A stretch of 64,000 bases of DNA from an uncultured Psychroserpens sp. (GCA_947488655.1 CANKZZ010000006.1:186001-250000); one strand, 5' to 3'; shown: positions 37,352-46,549, numbered from the stretch's first letter. A program made the numbers and translations. The notes: generated by a model from the letters alone, not told the origin.

Positions 37352-38240
37352 GTTCTAGTTTAATGATATTATCCGTTTTACTATACTTTAATTGCAAAGG
37401 TAAAGTAATAGATTTTAAGGCAAATTCAATATCATTATGTATAAAACTTCCAGTGAAATTTTGAGTACCATCGATGTTTTTAAGCTCAATATTTACATCG
37501 TATTGTCTTTCAAACTCAGCGATAACCTCACGATAAGGTATGCTTTTAAAAGTACTTTTATGGTCTAACCATGATGGGTGTTTTAAATTTTCTTTTTCGG
37601 TAGCAATATATTTCCCATCAATAATTAAAAAAGTGTCTCCTGGAAGGAGAGTTATATTTTTTTCTTCGGAATTTACTCCAACTTTTCCTTCATAGCATAT
37701 TACTTCAAAAAAGTTAGTTCGTTGCTTAACATTAAATTGAGTACCCAGAACTGTAACTGTTCCCATACTGGTTTCTACATCAAATTGTTTTCCTTTTGCA
37801 ACTTTAAAAAAAGCTTCTCCTTCTAACGATATCTTACGACTATCATCCCAATTAGATTTATTAAATGTTAGTGATGACATCGCATTTAATTCTACTTGCG
37901 ACGCATCTGGTAAAGCAAGAGATTTATGTTGTGATGCAAGCGTGTTTGATGTTGTGTCTAGAGTTGTTGTATAGAAGTAAATACCAAAACAGATTACTAA
38001 AATTGCTGCAATTTTAGACAACGTTGATAACAACTTTATTGGTTTCTTTTTTGTTGAATTTATGGTTGTCCATATGTGTTCTAAAGCATTGTCATCATTA
38101 AATGAGTTTGCTTTAAAACCACCAATTTCGGCATCTAATTTGATTAAATCATTATAATCATCAAGTTGCTTAAAAGCTTCAAGCTCTTGGTCATTTAGGT
38201 CATGATCTAACCACTTTTGTATGAGGTTTTCTTTTTTCAT
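37344..38240 (-). CDS. FecR-family anti-sigma factor
   Basis: This 298-residue transmembrane regulator has an N-terminal cytoplasmic part (about 1-70) that binds the sigma factor, one membrane helix at about 74-90 (IAAILVICFGIYFY), and a periplasmic FecR domain. The FecR core is seen as LPDASQVELNAMSSLTF, ISLEGEAFFKVAKG and MGTVTVLGTQFNVKQ, and a DUF4974-type C-terminal domain ends in LQLKYSKTDNIIKLERE. It passes the receptor signal to the ECF sigma factor encoded 91 bases upstream, and its 3' end overlaps the receptor gene. Confidence 0.94.
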   Translation of the reverse strand: MKKENLIQKWLDHDLNDQELEAFKQLDDYNDLIKLDAEIGGFKANSFNDDNALEHIWTTINSTKKKPIKLLSTLSKIAAILVICFGIYFYTTTLDTTSNTLASQHKSLALPDASQVELNAMSSLTFNKSNWDDSRKISLEGEAFFKVAKGKQFDVETSMGTVTVLGTQFNVKQRTNFFEVICYEGKVGVNSEEKNITLLPGDTFLIIDGKYIATEKENLKHPSWLDHKSTFKSIPYREVIAEFERQYDVNIELKNIDGTQNFTGSFIHNDIEFALKSITLPLQLKYSKTDNIIKLERE

Positions 38241-38331
38241 TGGGTACTATTCAGCCATATAACAAACTACTAATAAAAAATCCTACCCTAACATGAATAT
38301 TAGTTGTAAATAATTTTATAGTAAGGTAGTT

Positions 38332-38847
38332 TTAAAGTTCTTCAATATCTTTTCTTAACTTTTTTAGAGCACCATAAATTCGTTTTTCTACTGCTTTTGT
38401 AGAAATATCTAATAATGCAGCAATTTCTTTAAACCGTTTACCTTCAACTCTATTCATTAAAAAAGCAACACGTTGTGCCTCTGTTAATCCTGCAATAGCT
38501 TTTTCTAGTTTTGCTCTGTACTGTTTTTCTTGAAGTAGAAACTCTGGATTTATATTCGTGCTATTTTTTGTTAATATTTTGCGATGCTTTAATACAACTT
38601 TTTGATGTGCAAATTCATTGAGCATTAAATTATTAGCAGTTGTAAATAAAAAACTTTTTGCCTTGTCTTGTGGGATTTTAGCACAATTTTCCCACAATTT
38701 TACAAACGCTTCTTGCATTTTGTCTTGTGGATTTAACTGACTTCCAAACTTATAGTACAAAAAATCATGTAAATCTTTAGAGTATTTTCTAAAGATAGAT
38801 GAGAATAGATTCTCTTCGCAAATATGGTCTTTAAGCGGTTTAGACAT
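38332..38847 (-). CDS. ECF RNA polymerase sigma factor (FecI-like)
   Basis: This 171-residue extracytoplasmic-function sigma factor is of the Bacteroidota sigma-70 family found with FecR and TonB receptors. Region 2 is at about 15-80 (SKDLHDFLYYKFGSQLNPQDKMQEAFVKLWEN, split at residue 35 or so) and region 4 is at about 110-165 (LTEAQRVAFLMNRVEGKRFKEIA, then the helix-turn-helix ISTKAVEKRIYGALKKLR). It should direct transcription of its own receptor operon when the ligand is sensed. It is divergent from ffh. Confidence 0.95.
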   Translation of the reverse strand: MSKPLKDHICEENLFSSIFRKYSKDLHDFLYYKFGSQLNPQDKMQEAFVKLWENCAKIPQDKAKSFLFTTANNLMLNEFAHQKVVLKHRKILTKNSTNINPEFLLQEKQYRAKLEKAIAGLTEAQRVAFLMNRVEGKRFKEIAALLDISTKAVEKRIYGALKKLRKDIEEL

Positions 38848-38986
38848 ATTGTTTTGGTTGAGGCTAAGTTATAAAATTTAATGAAGTAGATAATAATAGG
38901 TAGGTATTTTATGTGTTTAATTGTTCTATTTAAAATATAAGTTATCGTTTGATTACTTAACAGTTAGTTTTAGTTTTTAGTTGGTT

Positions 38987-39020
38987 AAAAAAGGATTGTT
39001 GGTCATAGCAATCCTTTTTT
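38987..39020 (+). terminator. Strong bidirectional terminator in the divergent ECF sigma / ffh gap
   Basis: AAAAAAGGATTG (38987-38998) pairs with CAATCCTTTTTT (39009-39020), 12 bp plus two weaker inner pairs. No annotated gene ends here: the flanking genes point away from it. It may end an unrecognised short transcript or attenuate read-through into ffh. Confidence 0.75.
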
Positions 39021-39064
39021 GTGTTTAATTTTGATTTGCACTTCATAAATACATCACAAATCGC

Positions 39065-39072
39065 TAAATTTG
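39065..39072 (+). promoter_or_regulatory. -7 promoter element of ffh
   Basis: TAAATTTG matches TAnnTTTG and lies 23 bases before the ffh start codon. A TTTG at 39035-39038 is 26 bases upstream, slightly too far for a normal -33 element. Confidence 0.5.
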
Positions 39073-39095
39073 TGCCTTTAAAATTCTACAAGAAT

Positions 39096-40424
39096 ATGTT
39101 TAATAATTTAAGTGAAAAGTTAGATAAAGCGTTACACGTACTAAAAGGTCATGGTAGCATTACAGAAGTAAACGTTGCAGAAACCTTAAAAGAAGTTCGT
39201 AGAGCACTTTTAGATGCCGATGTTAACTTTAAAATAGCCAAAGAATTTACCAATAGAGTAAAGGAAAAAGCTTTAGGACAAGATGTTTTAACAAGTTTAC
39301 AGCCAGGTCAATTAATGGTAAAACTTGTAAAAGATGAGTTGACAGAGTTAATGGGTGGAGATGCCGAAGGTATAAATCTATCTGGTAACCCAACCGTTAT
39401 TTTAATGTCTGGTTTACAAGGTTCTGGTAAAACAACCTTCTCAGGTAAATTAGCAAATTATTTAAGAAACAAAAAAACAAAAAAACCTTTATTAGTAGCC
39501 TGTGATGTTTATCGTCCTGCTGCAATTGATCAATTACATGTTGTTGGAGAGCAATTAAAGATTGACGTTTACAGTGATAAGGGTAATAATGATCCTGTAG
39601 CCATTGCTCAGGCTGGTATAGCTCATGCCAAACAAAATGGACATAACGTAGTTATTATTGATACTGCTGGTCGTCTTGCTGTTGATGAAGCTATGATGGA
39701 TGAAATCTCTAACATACACAAAGCAATCCAACCACAAGAGACATTGTTTGTTGTAGATTCTATGACAGGACAAGATGCTGTAAATACTGCTAAGGCATTT
39801 AATGATATATTAAATTTTGACGGTGTTATCTTAACTAAATTAGATGGTGATACTCGAGGAGGAGCAGCAATCTCTATTAAATCTGTTGTAAATAAACCAA
39901 TTAAATTTATTGGTACAGGTGAAAAGATGGAAGCAATTGATGTCTTCTATCCATCACGTATGGCAGACCGTATTTTAGGGATGGGTGATGTTGTGTCTTT
40001 AGTAGAAAGAGCACAAGAGCAATATGATGAGGAAGAAGCTCGTAAAATTCAAAAGAAAATTGCTAAAAATCAATTTGGTTTTGATGATTTCTTGAAGCAA
40101 ATACAGCAAATCAAGAAAATGGGTAACATGAAAGATCTTATTGGTATGATTCCTGGCGCAGGAAAAATGATGAAAGATGTAGATATTGATGACGACGCAT
40201 TTAAAGGAATTGAAGCTATCATTCACTCAATGACACCAGAAGAACGTTCTACTCCAGCAATTATAAATGCAAGTAGAAAGAAAAGAATTGGTAAAGGGTC
40301 AGGAACATCTGTACAAGAAGTAAACCAGCTCCTAAAACAATTTAATCAAATGAGCAAAATGATGAAAATGATGCAAGGTGGTAAAGGAAAAGCCATGATG
40401 CAAGCAATGAAAGGCGCAAGATAA
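39096..40424 (+). CDS. ffh: Signal recognition particle protein Ffh
   Basis: This SRP54-type GTPase targets membrane proteins to the Sec translocon with 4.5S RNA and FtsY. The ATG at 39096 begins the conserved MFNNLSEKLDKAL helix of the N domain (442 residues); a GTG 75 bases upstream would add a non-conserved tail. G-domain motifs are GLQGSGKTTFSGKL, DVYRPAAIDQL, IDTAGR, TKLDGDTRGGAA and FIGTGEK. The methionine-rich M domain at the C-terminus (MSKMMKMMQGGKGKAMMQAM) binds signal sequences and RNA. The stop codon is inside an intrinsic terminator. Confidence 0.97.
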   Translation: MFNNLSEKLDKALHVLKGHGSITEVNVAETLKEVRRALLDADVNFKIAKEFTNRVKEKALGQDVLTSLQPGQLMVKLVKDELTELMGGDAEGINLSGNPTVILMSGLQGSGKTTFSGKLANYLRNKKTKKPLLVACDVYRPAAIDQLHVVGEQLKIDVYSDKGNNDPVAIAQAGIAHAKQNGHNVVIIDTAGRLAVDEAMMDEISNIHKAIQPQETLFVVDSMTGQDAVNTAKAFNDILNFDGVILTKLDGDTRGGAAISIKSVVNKPIKFIGTGEKMEAIDVFYPSRMADRILGMGDVVSLVERAQEQYDEEEARKIQKKIAKNQFGFDDFLKQIQQIKKMGNMKDLIGMIPGAGKMMKDVDIDDDAFKGIEAIIHSMTPEERSTPAIINASRKKRIGKGSGTSVQEVNQLLKQFNQMSKMMKMMQGGKGKAMMQAMKGAR

Positions 40425-40444
40425 TATCTTACGCTTTTTTTTTT
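40414..40444 (+). terminator. Terminator overlapping the ffh stop codon
   Basis: GCGcAAGAT (40414-40422) pairs with ATCTTaCGC (40426-40434) with one mismatch, followed by ten T. The ffh TAA (40422-40424) lies in the arm and loop. Confidence 0.8.
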
Positions 40445-40487
40445 GATATAGAACAACATAACACAACACAACACATTCCTATTAAAA

Positions 40488-41363
40488 ATGACAATTCTAG
40501 ACGGTAAAAAAGTAAGCAACGACATTAAAAACGAAATTAAGCAACAGGTTGATAAAATGAAGGCTAAAAACGAGAAAGTACCTCATTTGGCTGCAGTTAT
40601 TGTTGGTAATGATGGAGCAAGTTTAACCTATGTTGGTAGTAAAGTTCGTGCTTGTGAACGTGTAGGATTTGAGTCTACTATGGTGAGGCTTTCTAATACA
40701 ACTAGCGAAATAGAGTTGTTAGACAAAATTGAAGAGCTAAATCAAAATGATGATATAGACGGGTTTATCATCCAATTACCGCTTCCACCGCAAATTAATA
40801 CCCAAAAAGTATTGATGGCAGTAGATCCAAGTAAGGATGTAGATGGGTTTCATCCCGAAAACTTCGGAAAAATGGCTTTAGATATGAGTACATTTATTCC
40901 TGCAACTCCATTTGGTATTTTAGAGCTTTTAGATCGTTATGGTGTTGAAACAAAAGGTAAACATACAGTCGTTATTGGTAGGAGTCATATAGTTGGACGT
41001 CCTATGAGCATATTAATGGGACGTAAAGGTTTTCCAGGAAACTCAACTGTTACTTTAACACATAGTCACACAAAAAATATAACACAAATTACTTCTCAAG
41101 CAGATATAATTATTTCGGCTTTAGGTGTTCCAAATTTTTTAAAGGCAGAGATGGTTAAAGATGACGCTGTCATTATAGACGTTGGTATAACGAGAGTCCC
41201 TGATGATTCTACACCAAAAGGCTATAGAATTACAGGAGATGTAGATTTTGATAATGTAAGTAAAAAAGCGAGTTACATAACTCCAGTGCCAGGTGGAGTA
41301 GGACCAATGACGATTGCAATGCTTCTTAAGAATACCTTATTAGCGAGAGAGCAGCGCATGTAA
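40488..41363 (+). CDS. folD: Bifunctional methylene-THF dehydrogenase / cyclohydrolase FolD
   Basis: This enzyme interconverts 5,10-methylene-, methenyl- and 10-formyl-tetrahydrofolate with NADP+. It is 291 residues. Motifs are PHLAAVIVGNDGAS, the catalytic YVGSK lysine (about 44-48), GFIIQLPLPPQIN, DVDGFHPENFG, the dinucleotide-binding VIGRSHIVGRPM and the end signature TPVPGGVGPMTIAMLL. It follows the ffh terminator by 43 bases and is probably transcribed separately. Confidence 0.97.
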   Translation: MTILDGKKVSNDIKNEIKQQVDKMKAKNEKVPHLAAVIVGNDGASLTYVGSKVRACERVGFESTMVRLSNTTSEIELLDKIEELNQNDDIDGFIIQLPLPPQINTQKVLMAVDPSKDVDGFHPENFGKMALDMSTFIPATPFGILELLDRYGVETKGKHTVVIGRSHIVGRPMSILMGRKGFPGNSTVTLTHSHTKNITQITSQADIIISALGVPNFLKAEMVKDDAVIIDVGITRVPDDSTPKGYRITGDVDFDNVSKKASYITPVPGGVGPMTIAMLLKNTLLAREQRM

Positions 41364-41415
41364 CTTAAATCTCTAGAGTAAATTAAATGCATCTTTTATT
41401 ATTTTATATTGCAGT

Positions 41416-42138
41416 ATGATTTTGATAATTACTACTGCAATAGATCGTGTGTTAATATTAAGTTTAGAACATCTATTACCTATTGGCTTAGCATTTTGTT
41501 TTGCAGTAGCTTTAATTATGTATGCTAAGCGTATTTCTTCGGAAAATCAGCAACGTATCATACATTATCTCGCCATTTTTATTTCGGTTACGGTAATTAC
41601 ATTTCATGTTTATAGAATGTTTTCTACACCCTATAATATTAGAACAGATTTACCACTTTATTTATGTAGTCTCTTAGCAATATTAATTCCGTTTTATACA
41701 TATTATAAGAAGTATTGGATGTTCGAAATTTTAGTATTTTGGATTATTGCAGGAACTTTACAAGGTGTAATCACACCAGATATTGCAGATGGATTTCCTA
41801 GTTTGGATTACTTTAGATATTGGATTGTACACTTAGGTTTGCTAACTGTAATGTTCTATAGTGTTTTTGTGTTTGAGCTAAAACCTAAATTGAAAAGTGT
41901 GTTTAAATCATTTCTGGCTCTACAAGTTTATGTACTATTGATGGTTGCAATTAATAATCTTCTAGATGCAAATTATTTTTATTTGAATAGAAAACCAGCA
42001 TCTGCTTCGGTATTAGATTATTTTGGAGATTGGCCTTATTATATTATTGTGGCTCAGTTGATTATAATTCCGTTATTTCTCTTAATTTATTTGCCTTTTT
42101 ATATTTCCGAAGTAAATAAAAAATCACTTAGCAAATAA
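41416..42138 (+). CDS. TIGR02206-type integral membrane protein
   Basis: This 240-residue protein has about seven membrane helices (around 13-32, 44-62, 80-96, 102-122, 137-157, 167-184 and 210-232). [14 protein letters not shown] and [12 protein letters not shown] match the TIGR02206/YwaF family of unknown function. The charged and polar residues inside helices could line a transport path, but no activity is known to me. It follows folD by 52 bases and overlaps the convergent VOC gene by 15 bases. Confidence 0.8.
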   Translation: MILIITTAIDRVLILSLEHLLPIGLAFCFAVALIMYAKRISSENQQRIIHYLAIFISVTVITFHVYRMFSTPYNIRTDLPLYLCSLLAILIPFYTYYKKYWMFEILVFWIIAGTLQGVITPDIADGFPSLDYFRYWIVHLGLLTVMFYSVFVFELKPKLKSVFKSFLALQVYVLLMVAINNLLDANYFYLNRKPASASVLDYFGDWPYYIIVAQLIIIPLFLLIYLPFYISEVNKKSLSK

Positions 42139-42546
42139 TTGATTGAGATCTTTAAAAGCTTTAAACTCAAGAGCGTTTCCTGCAGGATCTAAAAAGAACA
42201 TAGTAGCTTGTTCTCCTACGAGACCTTCAAAACGTATGTAGGGTTCTATTATGAAATTTACTTTACTAGCTATAGATTTTGAAAATTCTTGAAATGTGTC
42301 CCATGGAAGTACAACTCCATAATGCGGTACAGGAACAGATTTGCCATCTACAGGGTTGGTGACGAGGTCTTCATTAGATTTTTCTTTATAATGAATTACT
42401 AATTGATGACCAAAGAAATTAAAATCTACCCAATGCTCACTACTACGACCTTCTTCGCATTTTAAAATATCTCTATAAAAAGTTCTGCATTGTTCTAAAT
42501 TATGAACAGGAATTGCAATATGAAAAGGAGAAAGTGCAGTACTCAT
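42124..42546 (-). CDS. VOC (glyoxalase/bleomycin resistance) family protein
   Basis: This 140-residue protein has the paired beta-alpha-beta-beta-beta modules of the vicinal oxygen chelate fold. [22 protein letters not shown] at the start carries the first metal-ligand histidine, and [15 protein letters not shown] at about 118-132 carries the conserved C-terminal glutamate. Members are metal-dependent lyases, dioxygenases or binding proteins; this one cannot be narrowed down. It starts three bases after the stop of the small membrane protein gene, so the two form an operon. Confidence 0.88.
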   Translation of the reverse strand: MSTALSPFHIAIPVHNLEQCRTFYRDILKCEEGRSSEHWVDFNFFGHQLVIHYKEKSNEDLVTNPVDGKSVPVPHYGVVLPWDTFQEFSKSIASKVNFIIEPYIRFEGLVGEQATMFFLDPAGNALEFKAFKDLNQLFAK

Positions 42547-42549
42547 AGC

Positions 42550-42738
42550 TTAATTTGATGGTTTGCCATCTTTTCTATTTTTAAGCATAGAAACTCCTGC
42601 TAAAAAGAAGATGCCTCCAAGAATAGTCATTGCCCATGGGTTTAGATTCACAATTGTATTTCCAAAAAGTCCAAGAACACCAAAAACGAGTCCTATCATA
42701 CCACCAAAGGTTAAAACTAAAGCTAAAATTTTAATCAT
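42550..42738 (-). CDS. Small two-helix membrane protein
   Basis: This 62-residue protein has two hydrophobic segments at about 3-26 and 34-50 and a short basic tail (MLKNRKDGKPSN), so it is a small inner-membrane protein. I do not recognise a family. It is translated just before the VOC protein with a three-base spacer and is likely co-regulated with it. The tight spacing and the clean hydrophobic pattern support it as a real gene. Confidence 0.65.
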   Translation of the reverse strand: MIKILALVLTFGGMIGLVFGVLGLFGNTIVNLNPWAMTILGGIFFLAGVSMLKNRKDGKPSN

Positions 42739-42796
42739 AATAATTGTAAAATTGATTAGAGGGCTAAATTATGAAAAAATAAAGGGTTTTAGAAAA

Positions 42797-43367
42797 TTAT
42801 TTGAGGTCAGGTCTTACACATTCAATTTTCCAAAAAGCATATGTTGTAGTTTCTGTTTTATCTACCCATTCACCAATCCATTTATAACCTTTATCATTTA
42901 TATCATAAAATGTTAATCTAGAGAAACCATCTGTTCCGTTAGGTGCTTTTTGGTCTTTATATAAAACGATGTTTCCGTTTTTGGATGTATTGCCTTCCCA
43001 AGTTGAGAGCGTTGAGGTAGGTGAGGCAGATGCGTAATAATGTACATACCATTTGCTACTGTCTGCATTAAATTGTCTTATACTACCAGAATGATTGCCA
43101 TCTGTTTTTAGGGTTTCCATCTTGTACAGCCATTCCGTTCATGATGTATTTCCATTTCCAGGTCATATCTATTGGTTTTGCCCAAGTACCATCTTGTTTT
43201 CTTGATGTAGATTTACATTGACATAAACCAATTAAAGCCTGATAATCTTTTGTTTGCTTAGGTGCTAAAGGATTTACATTTCCGAAGGGAAAAGATTTAG
43301 AAGTGTCGTAATCATATTGAGAAAAACCAAAAACCGAAAATAAAAGCAGAAAAACTAAAAGTCGCAT
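42797..43367 (-). pseudogene. Secreted protein gene disrupted by a one-base frameshift
   Basis: Two overlapping frames together make one protein. The first part (from the ATG at 43367) has a signal peptide (MRLLVFLLLFSVFGFSQ) and runs to WKWKYIMNGMAVQD. After that the correct continuation, ETLKTDGNHSGSIRQF, is in the next frame and runs to the end at 42797 (WKIECVRPDLK). Removing one of the two C residues at 43117-43118 (GG on the coding strand) restores a single 189-residue frame. The encoded protein resembles small secreted flavobacterial proteins of unknown function with repeated WY-containing strands. It is either a recent pseudogene or a base-call error. Confidence 0.85.
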
Positions 43368-43448
43368 AGGAGTTGTTTTGTTTAAAGTTAACAACGCGAT
43401 TTAAAGTTCTAATTAGGTTTATGAATTAATTAACAGCATGATAGTGTA

Positions 43449-44198
43449 CTATTTATTCTTGTTTGCTTGATATGTTTTAGTTGAAGAGGCTAACAAATTA
43501 TTTAATTCTTTAAACTCTTCTTTGGTGAGCTCTCTGTATTCTCCAACTGGCATATCTAATTCAATATTCATAATTCGGATACGTTTTAGAGTTTCAACCT
43601 CGTATGTTAAATACTCACACATACGACGTATTTGCCTATTTAAACCCTGAGTTAAGACAATGCTAAAGGTTTGAGAATTTATGCGCTTAACTTCGCATTT
43701 TTTGGTGGTTTTTTCTAATTCTTCTAAATAAATACCTCCAGACATACGTTGGATAAACGTTTGTGAAATTGGTTTATCTACGGTAACAATATATTCTTTT
43801 TCGTGATTATTGCTTGCTCTTAGTATTTTGTTTACAATATCTCCATCATCTGTTAAAAGAATTAAACCTTCACTGGGTTTGTCTAATCTACCAATAGGAA
43901 AAATTCGTTTAGGATAATTAATAAAATCAATGATATTATCTTTTTCAACGCGAGTATCTGTTGTACAAACAATCCCTACAGGTTTGTTAAAGGCTAAATA
44001 GACAAACTCTTGTTTGGTGTTTTCAATGCGCTTTCCATCTACATGAACTATATCAGTTGGCGCTATTTTTGTACCCATTTCTGGCACAACGCCATTTATA
44101 GTAACACGACCTGCATCAATAAGTTTATCTGCTTCTCTACGTGAGCAATAACCTACTTCGCTTAAAAATTTGTTGATTCTTTTTAAATTATCTGACAT
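43449..44198 (-). CDS. rluF: 23S rRNA pseudouridine synthase, RluF-type
   Basis: This 249-residue RsuA/RluB/E/F-family pseudouridine synthase has an N-terminal S4 RNA-binding domain (RINKFLSEVGYCSRREADKLIDAG, split at about residue 25) and a catalytic domain. The catalytic motif is IGRLDKPSEGLILLT (about 97-111), where D101 attacks the uridine. GLNRQIRRMCEYLTYEVETLKRIRIMNI resembles RluF, which modifies U2604 of 23S rRNA. The lysine-rich tail (TKTYQANKNK) is an extension. It is followed downstream by the frameshifted gene. Confidence 0.9.
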   Translation of the reverse strand: MSDNLKRINKFLSEVGYCSRREADKLIDAGRVTINGVVPEMGTKIAPTDIVHVDGKRIENTKQEFVYLAFNKPVGIVCTTDTRVEKDNIIDFINYPKRIFPIGRLDKPSEGLILLTDDGDIVNKILRASNNHEKEYIVTVDKPISQTFIQRMSGGIYLEELEKTTKKCEVKRINSQTFSIVLTQGLNRQIRRMCEYLTYEVETLKRIRIMNIELDMPVGEYRELTKEEFKELNNLLASSTKTYQANKNK

Positions 44199-44263
44199 GC
44201 AGCAAAATTACAAAACTAAGTTGTTAAGTCATTTAAATTTTTTAGCAAAAGCTAAAGACGTAA

Positions 44264-45091
44264 TTACTGTTGTATAAAATCTATAATATGATTATGAACT
44301 TCATCATTTCTTAATCCATGACCATAACCCTCGGTAGTAATGAGTTTAGAATTTTTATAGAAATTTTTAAAATCTTCGGCATCGTTATAAGGGATAATTT
44401 TATCTTTCTTATCATGTATTAATAAACCATTTACTGTGGTTTTTTCTAAAAAGCGTGCAGCATTAAAATAATCTGGTTTCTCATTAAAACGTTCAAAAAC
44501 AAGAGTATTCATGGTATTAGATACTCTAGAATTATAATTCATCATAGCTACATATCTACCAAAAACACCTACAAAATTTGAGGGTGCACCAAGTAGCACT
44601 AATTTGTTTACAGTGGGTAATTGGTATTTTTTCTGAAAAAAAGCAGTTGCCATTCCTCCAACCGAATGTCCTACAATAATATTAGCTTTAAATTTTTTTG
44701 CTACAATATGAATGCATTCTGAATATAATACTGCGTTAAAAAGGCGTCCGCTAGAATTACCATGAGCAGGAGCATCTAATGCCACAACATTATAATCTAA
44801 AGCTTTAAGTTTAGTAATAAGTTGTTTCCATCTTACTGTATTACTTTCCCAACCATGAGCTAATAACACGGTTTCTCTCTTACCCAACCATCTATAAGTC
44901 ATGATATTGATACCTTCGTAATCTATGTCTTCTAGAAAAGCGGTTTGTAGAAAATCTTTATCTGTTTCTCTTAATTTTATTCGTCTAGGTTTAGAAAAGA
45001 GGTTTAATGCCATTTTTCCTGCCAAACGAGGAGAGATATAACTTATTAGATTTATAAATGAACCTATAGTTTTTATTATAATATTTTTCAT
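44264..45091 (-). CDS. Alpha/beta hydrolase
   Basis: This 275-residue hydrolase of the alpha/beta fold has the nucleophile elbow GHSVGGM (serine about 139), a preceding LLAHGWESNTVRW oxyanion region, an acid in IHDKKDKIIPY, and the catalytic histidine in GYGHGLRND near the end. The first 30 residues are basic and amphipathic, not a clear signal peptide. Its ATG directly follows the stop of the cupin gene (no spacer), so the pair is co-translated. The substrate is unknown; esters or acyl chains are plausible. Confidence 0.9.
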   Translation of the reverse strand: MKNIIIKTIGSFINLISYISPRLAGKMALNLFSKPRRIKLRETDKDFLQTAFLEDIDYEGINIMTYRWLGKRETVLLAHGWESNTVRWKQLITKLKALDYNVVALDAPAHGNSSGRLFNAVLYSECIHIVAKKFKANIIVGHSVGGMATAFFQKKYQLPTVNKLVLLGAPSNFVGVFGRYVAMMNYNSRVSNTMNTLVFERFNEKPDYFNAARFLEKTTVNGLLIHDKKDKIIPYNDAEDFKNFYKNSKLITTEGYGHGLRNDEVHNHIIDFIQQ

Positions 45092-45454
45092 TTACTCTTC
45101 TCTGTTTACCAAATTCATAGAAAAGGCAGGAGTGCAAATTGCAATATATTCACAAGCAATAGTGAATGGGTTTGAATATTGAACTCGTGTGTTTTTTTCA
45201 ATTTTAATAGATTGTCCTGCTTCTAAAACAACAGTTTCATCTTCTATTATAAATTGCTTTTTACCTTTTATAATATAGGTGTATTCATCAAACGCAGGCG
45301 TTTGAAAAGGTTCGCTCCAGCCAGCTGGTGCAATCATATGTGCGATGCTAAGTTGTGAGTTGCCATCTGTTGCATTGCCAAAATGCTCTTCTATGACTTT
45401 ACCATCTGTTGTAGGAACTACAAATGGTGCGTCTTGGATTTTATACTTTTTCAT
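45092..45454 (-). CDS. Cupin-domain protein
   Basis: This 120-residue single-domain cupin has the two conserved motifs in the regions SEPFQTPAFDEYTYIIKGK (about 47-65) and EAGQSIKIEKNTRVQYSN (about 78-95). The usual HxH metal ligands of motif 1 are not kept, so a bound metal is doubtful. It abuts the alpha/beta hydrolase gene with no spacer. Small cupins of this kind may be isomerases, dioxygenases or ligand sensors; no choice can be made. Confidence 0.85.
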   Translation of the reverse strand: MKKYKIQDAPFVVPTTDGKVIEEHFGNATDGNSQLSIAHMIAPAGWSEPFQTPAFDEYTYIIKGKKQFIIEDETVVLEAGQSIKIEKNTRVQYSNPFTIACEYIAICTPAFSMNLVNREE

Positions 45455-45542
45455 TTAAATAGTGTATGATCCCTAAACTGGTTATTAATTTAAAATTTAT
45501 GACTTAATAGCTATATGAAGTCAATGGTTTAATTTGGTGACC

Positions 45543-46514
45543 TTATTTAAGAGGTTTCTTTTTAATGGTACCTCCTCTAAGGTCTTTAACTACATTCATT
45601 ATGATGAAAGCTTTTTTGTCTATTTTATCAATTTCAGTATTAAGCTTTGGTAATTCTAGTCGTGTTATAATGATATAAATTACAGATTTGTCATAATGTG
45701 AATTCTCATTTCTATAACCACCTTTTGCTGGGTAAATTGTACAAGCACGTTCTAATTTTTCGGTTAGAACTTTTCTTATATCATCATGAAAATCTGAAAT
45801 TATGGTAACACCAATATATTCTTCTACACCATCTACAACAAAATCAACTGTTTTTGCAGCTGCCAAATAAGTGAGTATGGCATACATGGCAACTTCTATG
45901 GATAGCACATAAGCACCAAATGAAAAGATGATAATGTTTATTAATAATAATACATCACCTATTGAAATTCCTAATTTTCTACTTAAAAAAATTGCAAGAA
46001 CCTCTGTACCATCAATAACACTACCTCCTCTAATCGCCAAACCAATACCTAAACCTAAAAAGAAGCCACCAAAAATTGCTATTAGTAATTTATCTTCTGT
46101 AATTACGGGATAATCAACAAAATGAACTACTAATGCTAAACAGGTAATTGCAATAATACTTTTTAAAGCAAATTTTTTGCCTATAGTTTTTGTAGCTAGC
46201 AATATAAAAGGCAAATTGACTACGATTAACAATATACCAAGTGAAATTGAGGTAATATTTTGTATTAATAATGAAATACCAGTTGCTCCTCCATCAATAA
46301 AATGATTAGGTAACAAGAAACCTTTTAAACCAAATCCTGCAGCAAATACACCTACAGCAATAAAGAGATACTCTTTAATAGCATGTATAAGTTCTACATG
46401 TAGACTTTTAACAATAGGGTTTATTTGGGTTTTGGTTATAGGAGTAGTAGACGACTTATTCTGAAGTCGTTTTTGAGCTATATTTACCAGTATTTTTGAA
46501 ATAAATGGATTCAT
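45543..46514 (-). CDS. YitT-family membrane protein
   Basis: This 323-residue inner-membrane protein has five or six helices from about 50 to 220 (KEYLFIAVGVFAAGFGLKGF, then IDGGATGISLLI, GLGIGLAIRGGSVIDGTEVLA) and a C-terminal DUF2179 soluble domain (GVTIISDFHDDIRKVL to LPKLNTEIDKID). The pattern is that of the YitT/DUF161 family, widespread and of unknown transport function. The 45-residue basic N-terminal extension is longer than usual. It is downstream of a lipoprotein gene on the same strand with a 35-base gap. Confidence 0.92.
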   Translation of the reverse strand: MNPFISKILVNIAQKRLQNKSSTTPITKTQINPIVKSLHVELIHAIKEYLFIAVGVFAAGFGLKGFLLPNHFIDGGATGISLLIQNITSISLGILLIVVNLPFILLATKTIGKKFALKSIIAITCLALVVHFVDYPVITEDKLLIAIFGGFFLGLGIGLAIRGGSVIDGTEVLAIFLSRKLGISIGDVLLLINIIIFSFGAYVLSIEVAMYAILTYLAAAKTVDFVVDGVEEYIGVTIISDFHDDIRKVLTEKLERACTIYPAKGGYRNENSHYDKSVIYIIITRLELPKLNTEIDKIDKKAFIIMNVVKDLRGGTIKKKPLK

Positions 46515-46549
46515 AGTTTTTTACTGGTCTTATAATCTTCTTTTTAAGA

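Noticed and set aside
39021-39095. A GTG start giving Ffh 25 extra N-terminal residues.
   Set aside because: The conserved Ffh N-terminus begins at the ATG at 39096 and the extension overlaps the terminator end and the promoter.
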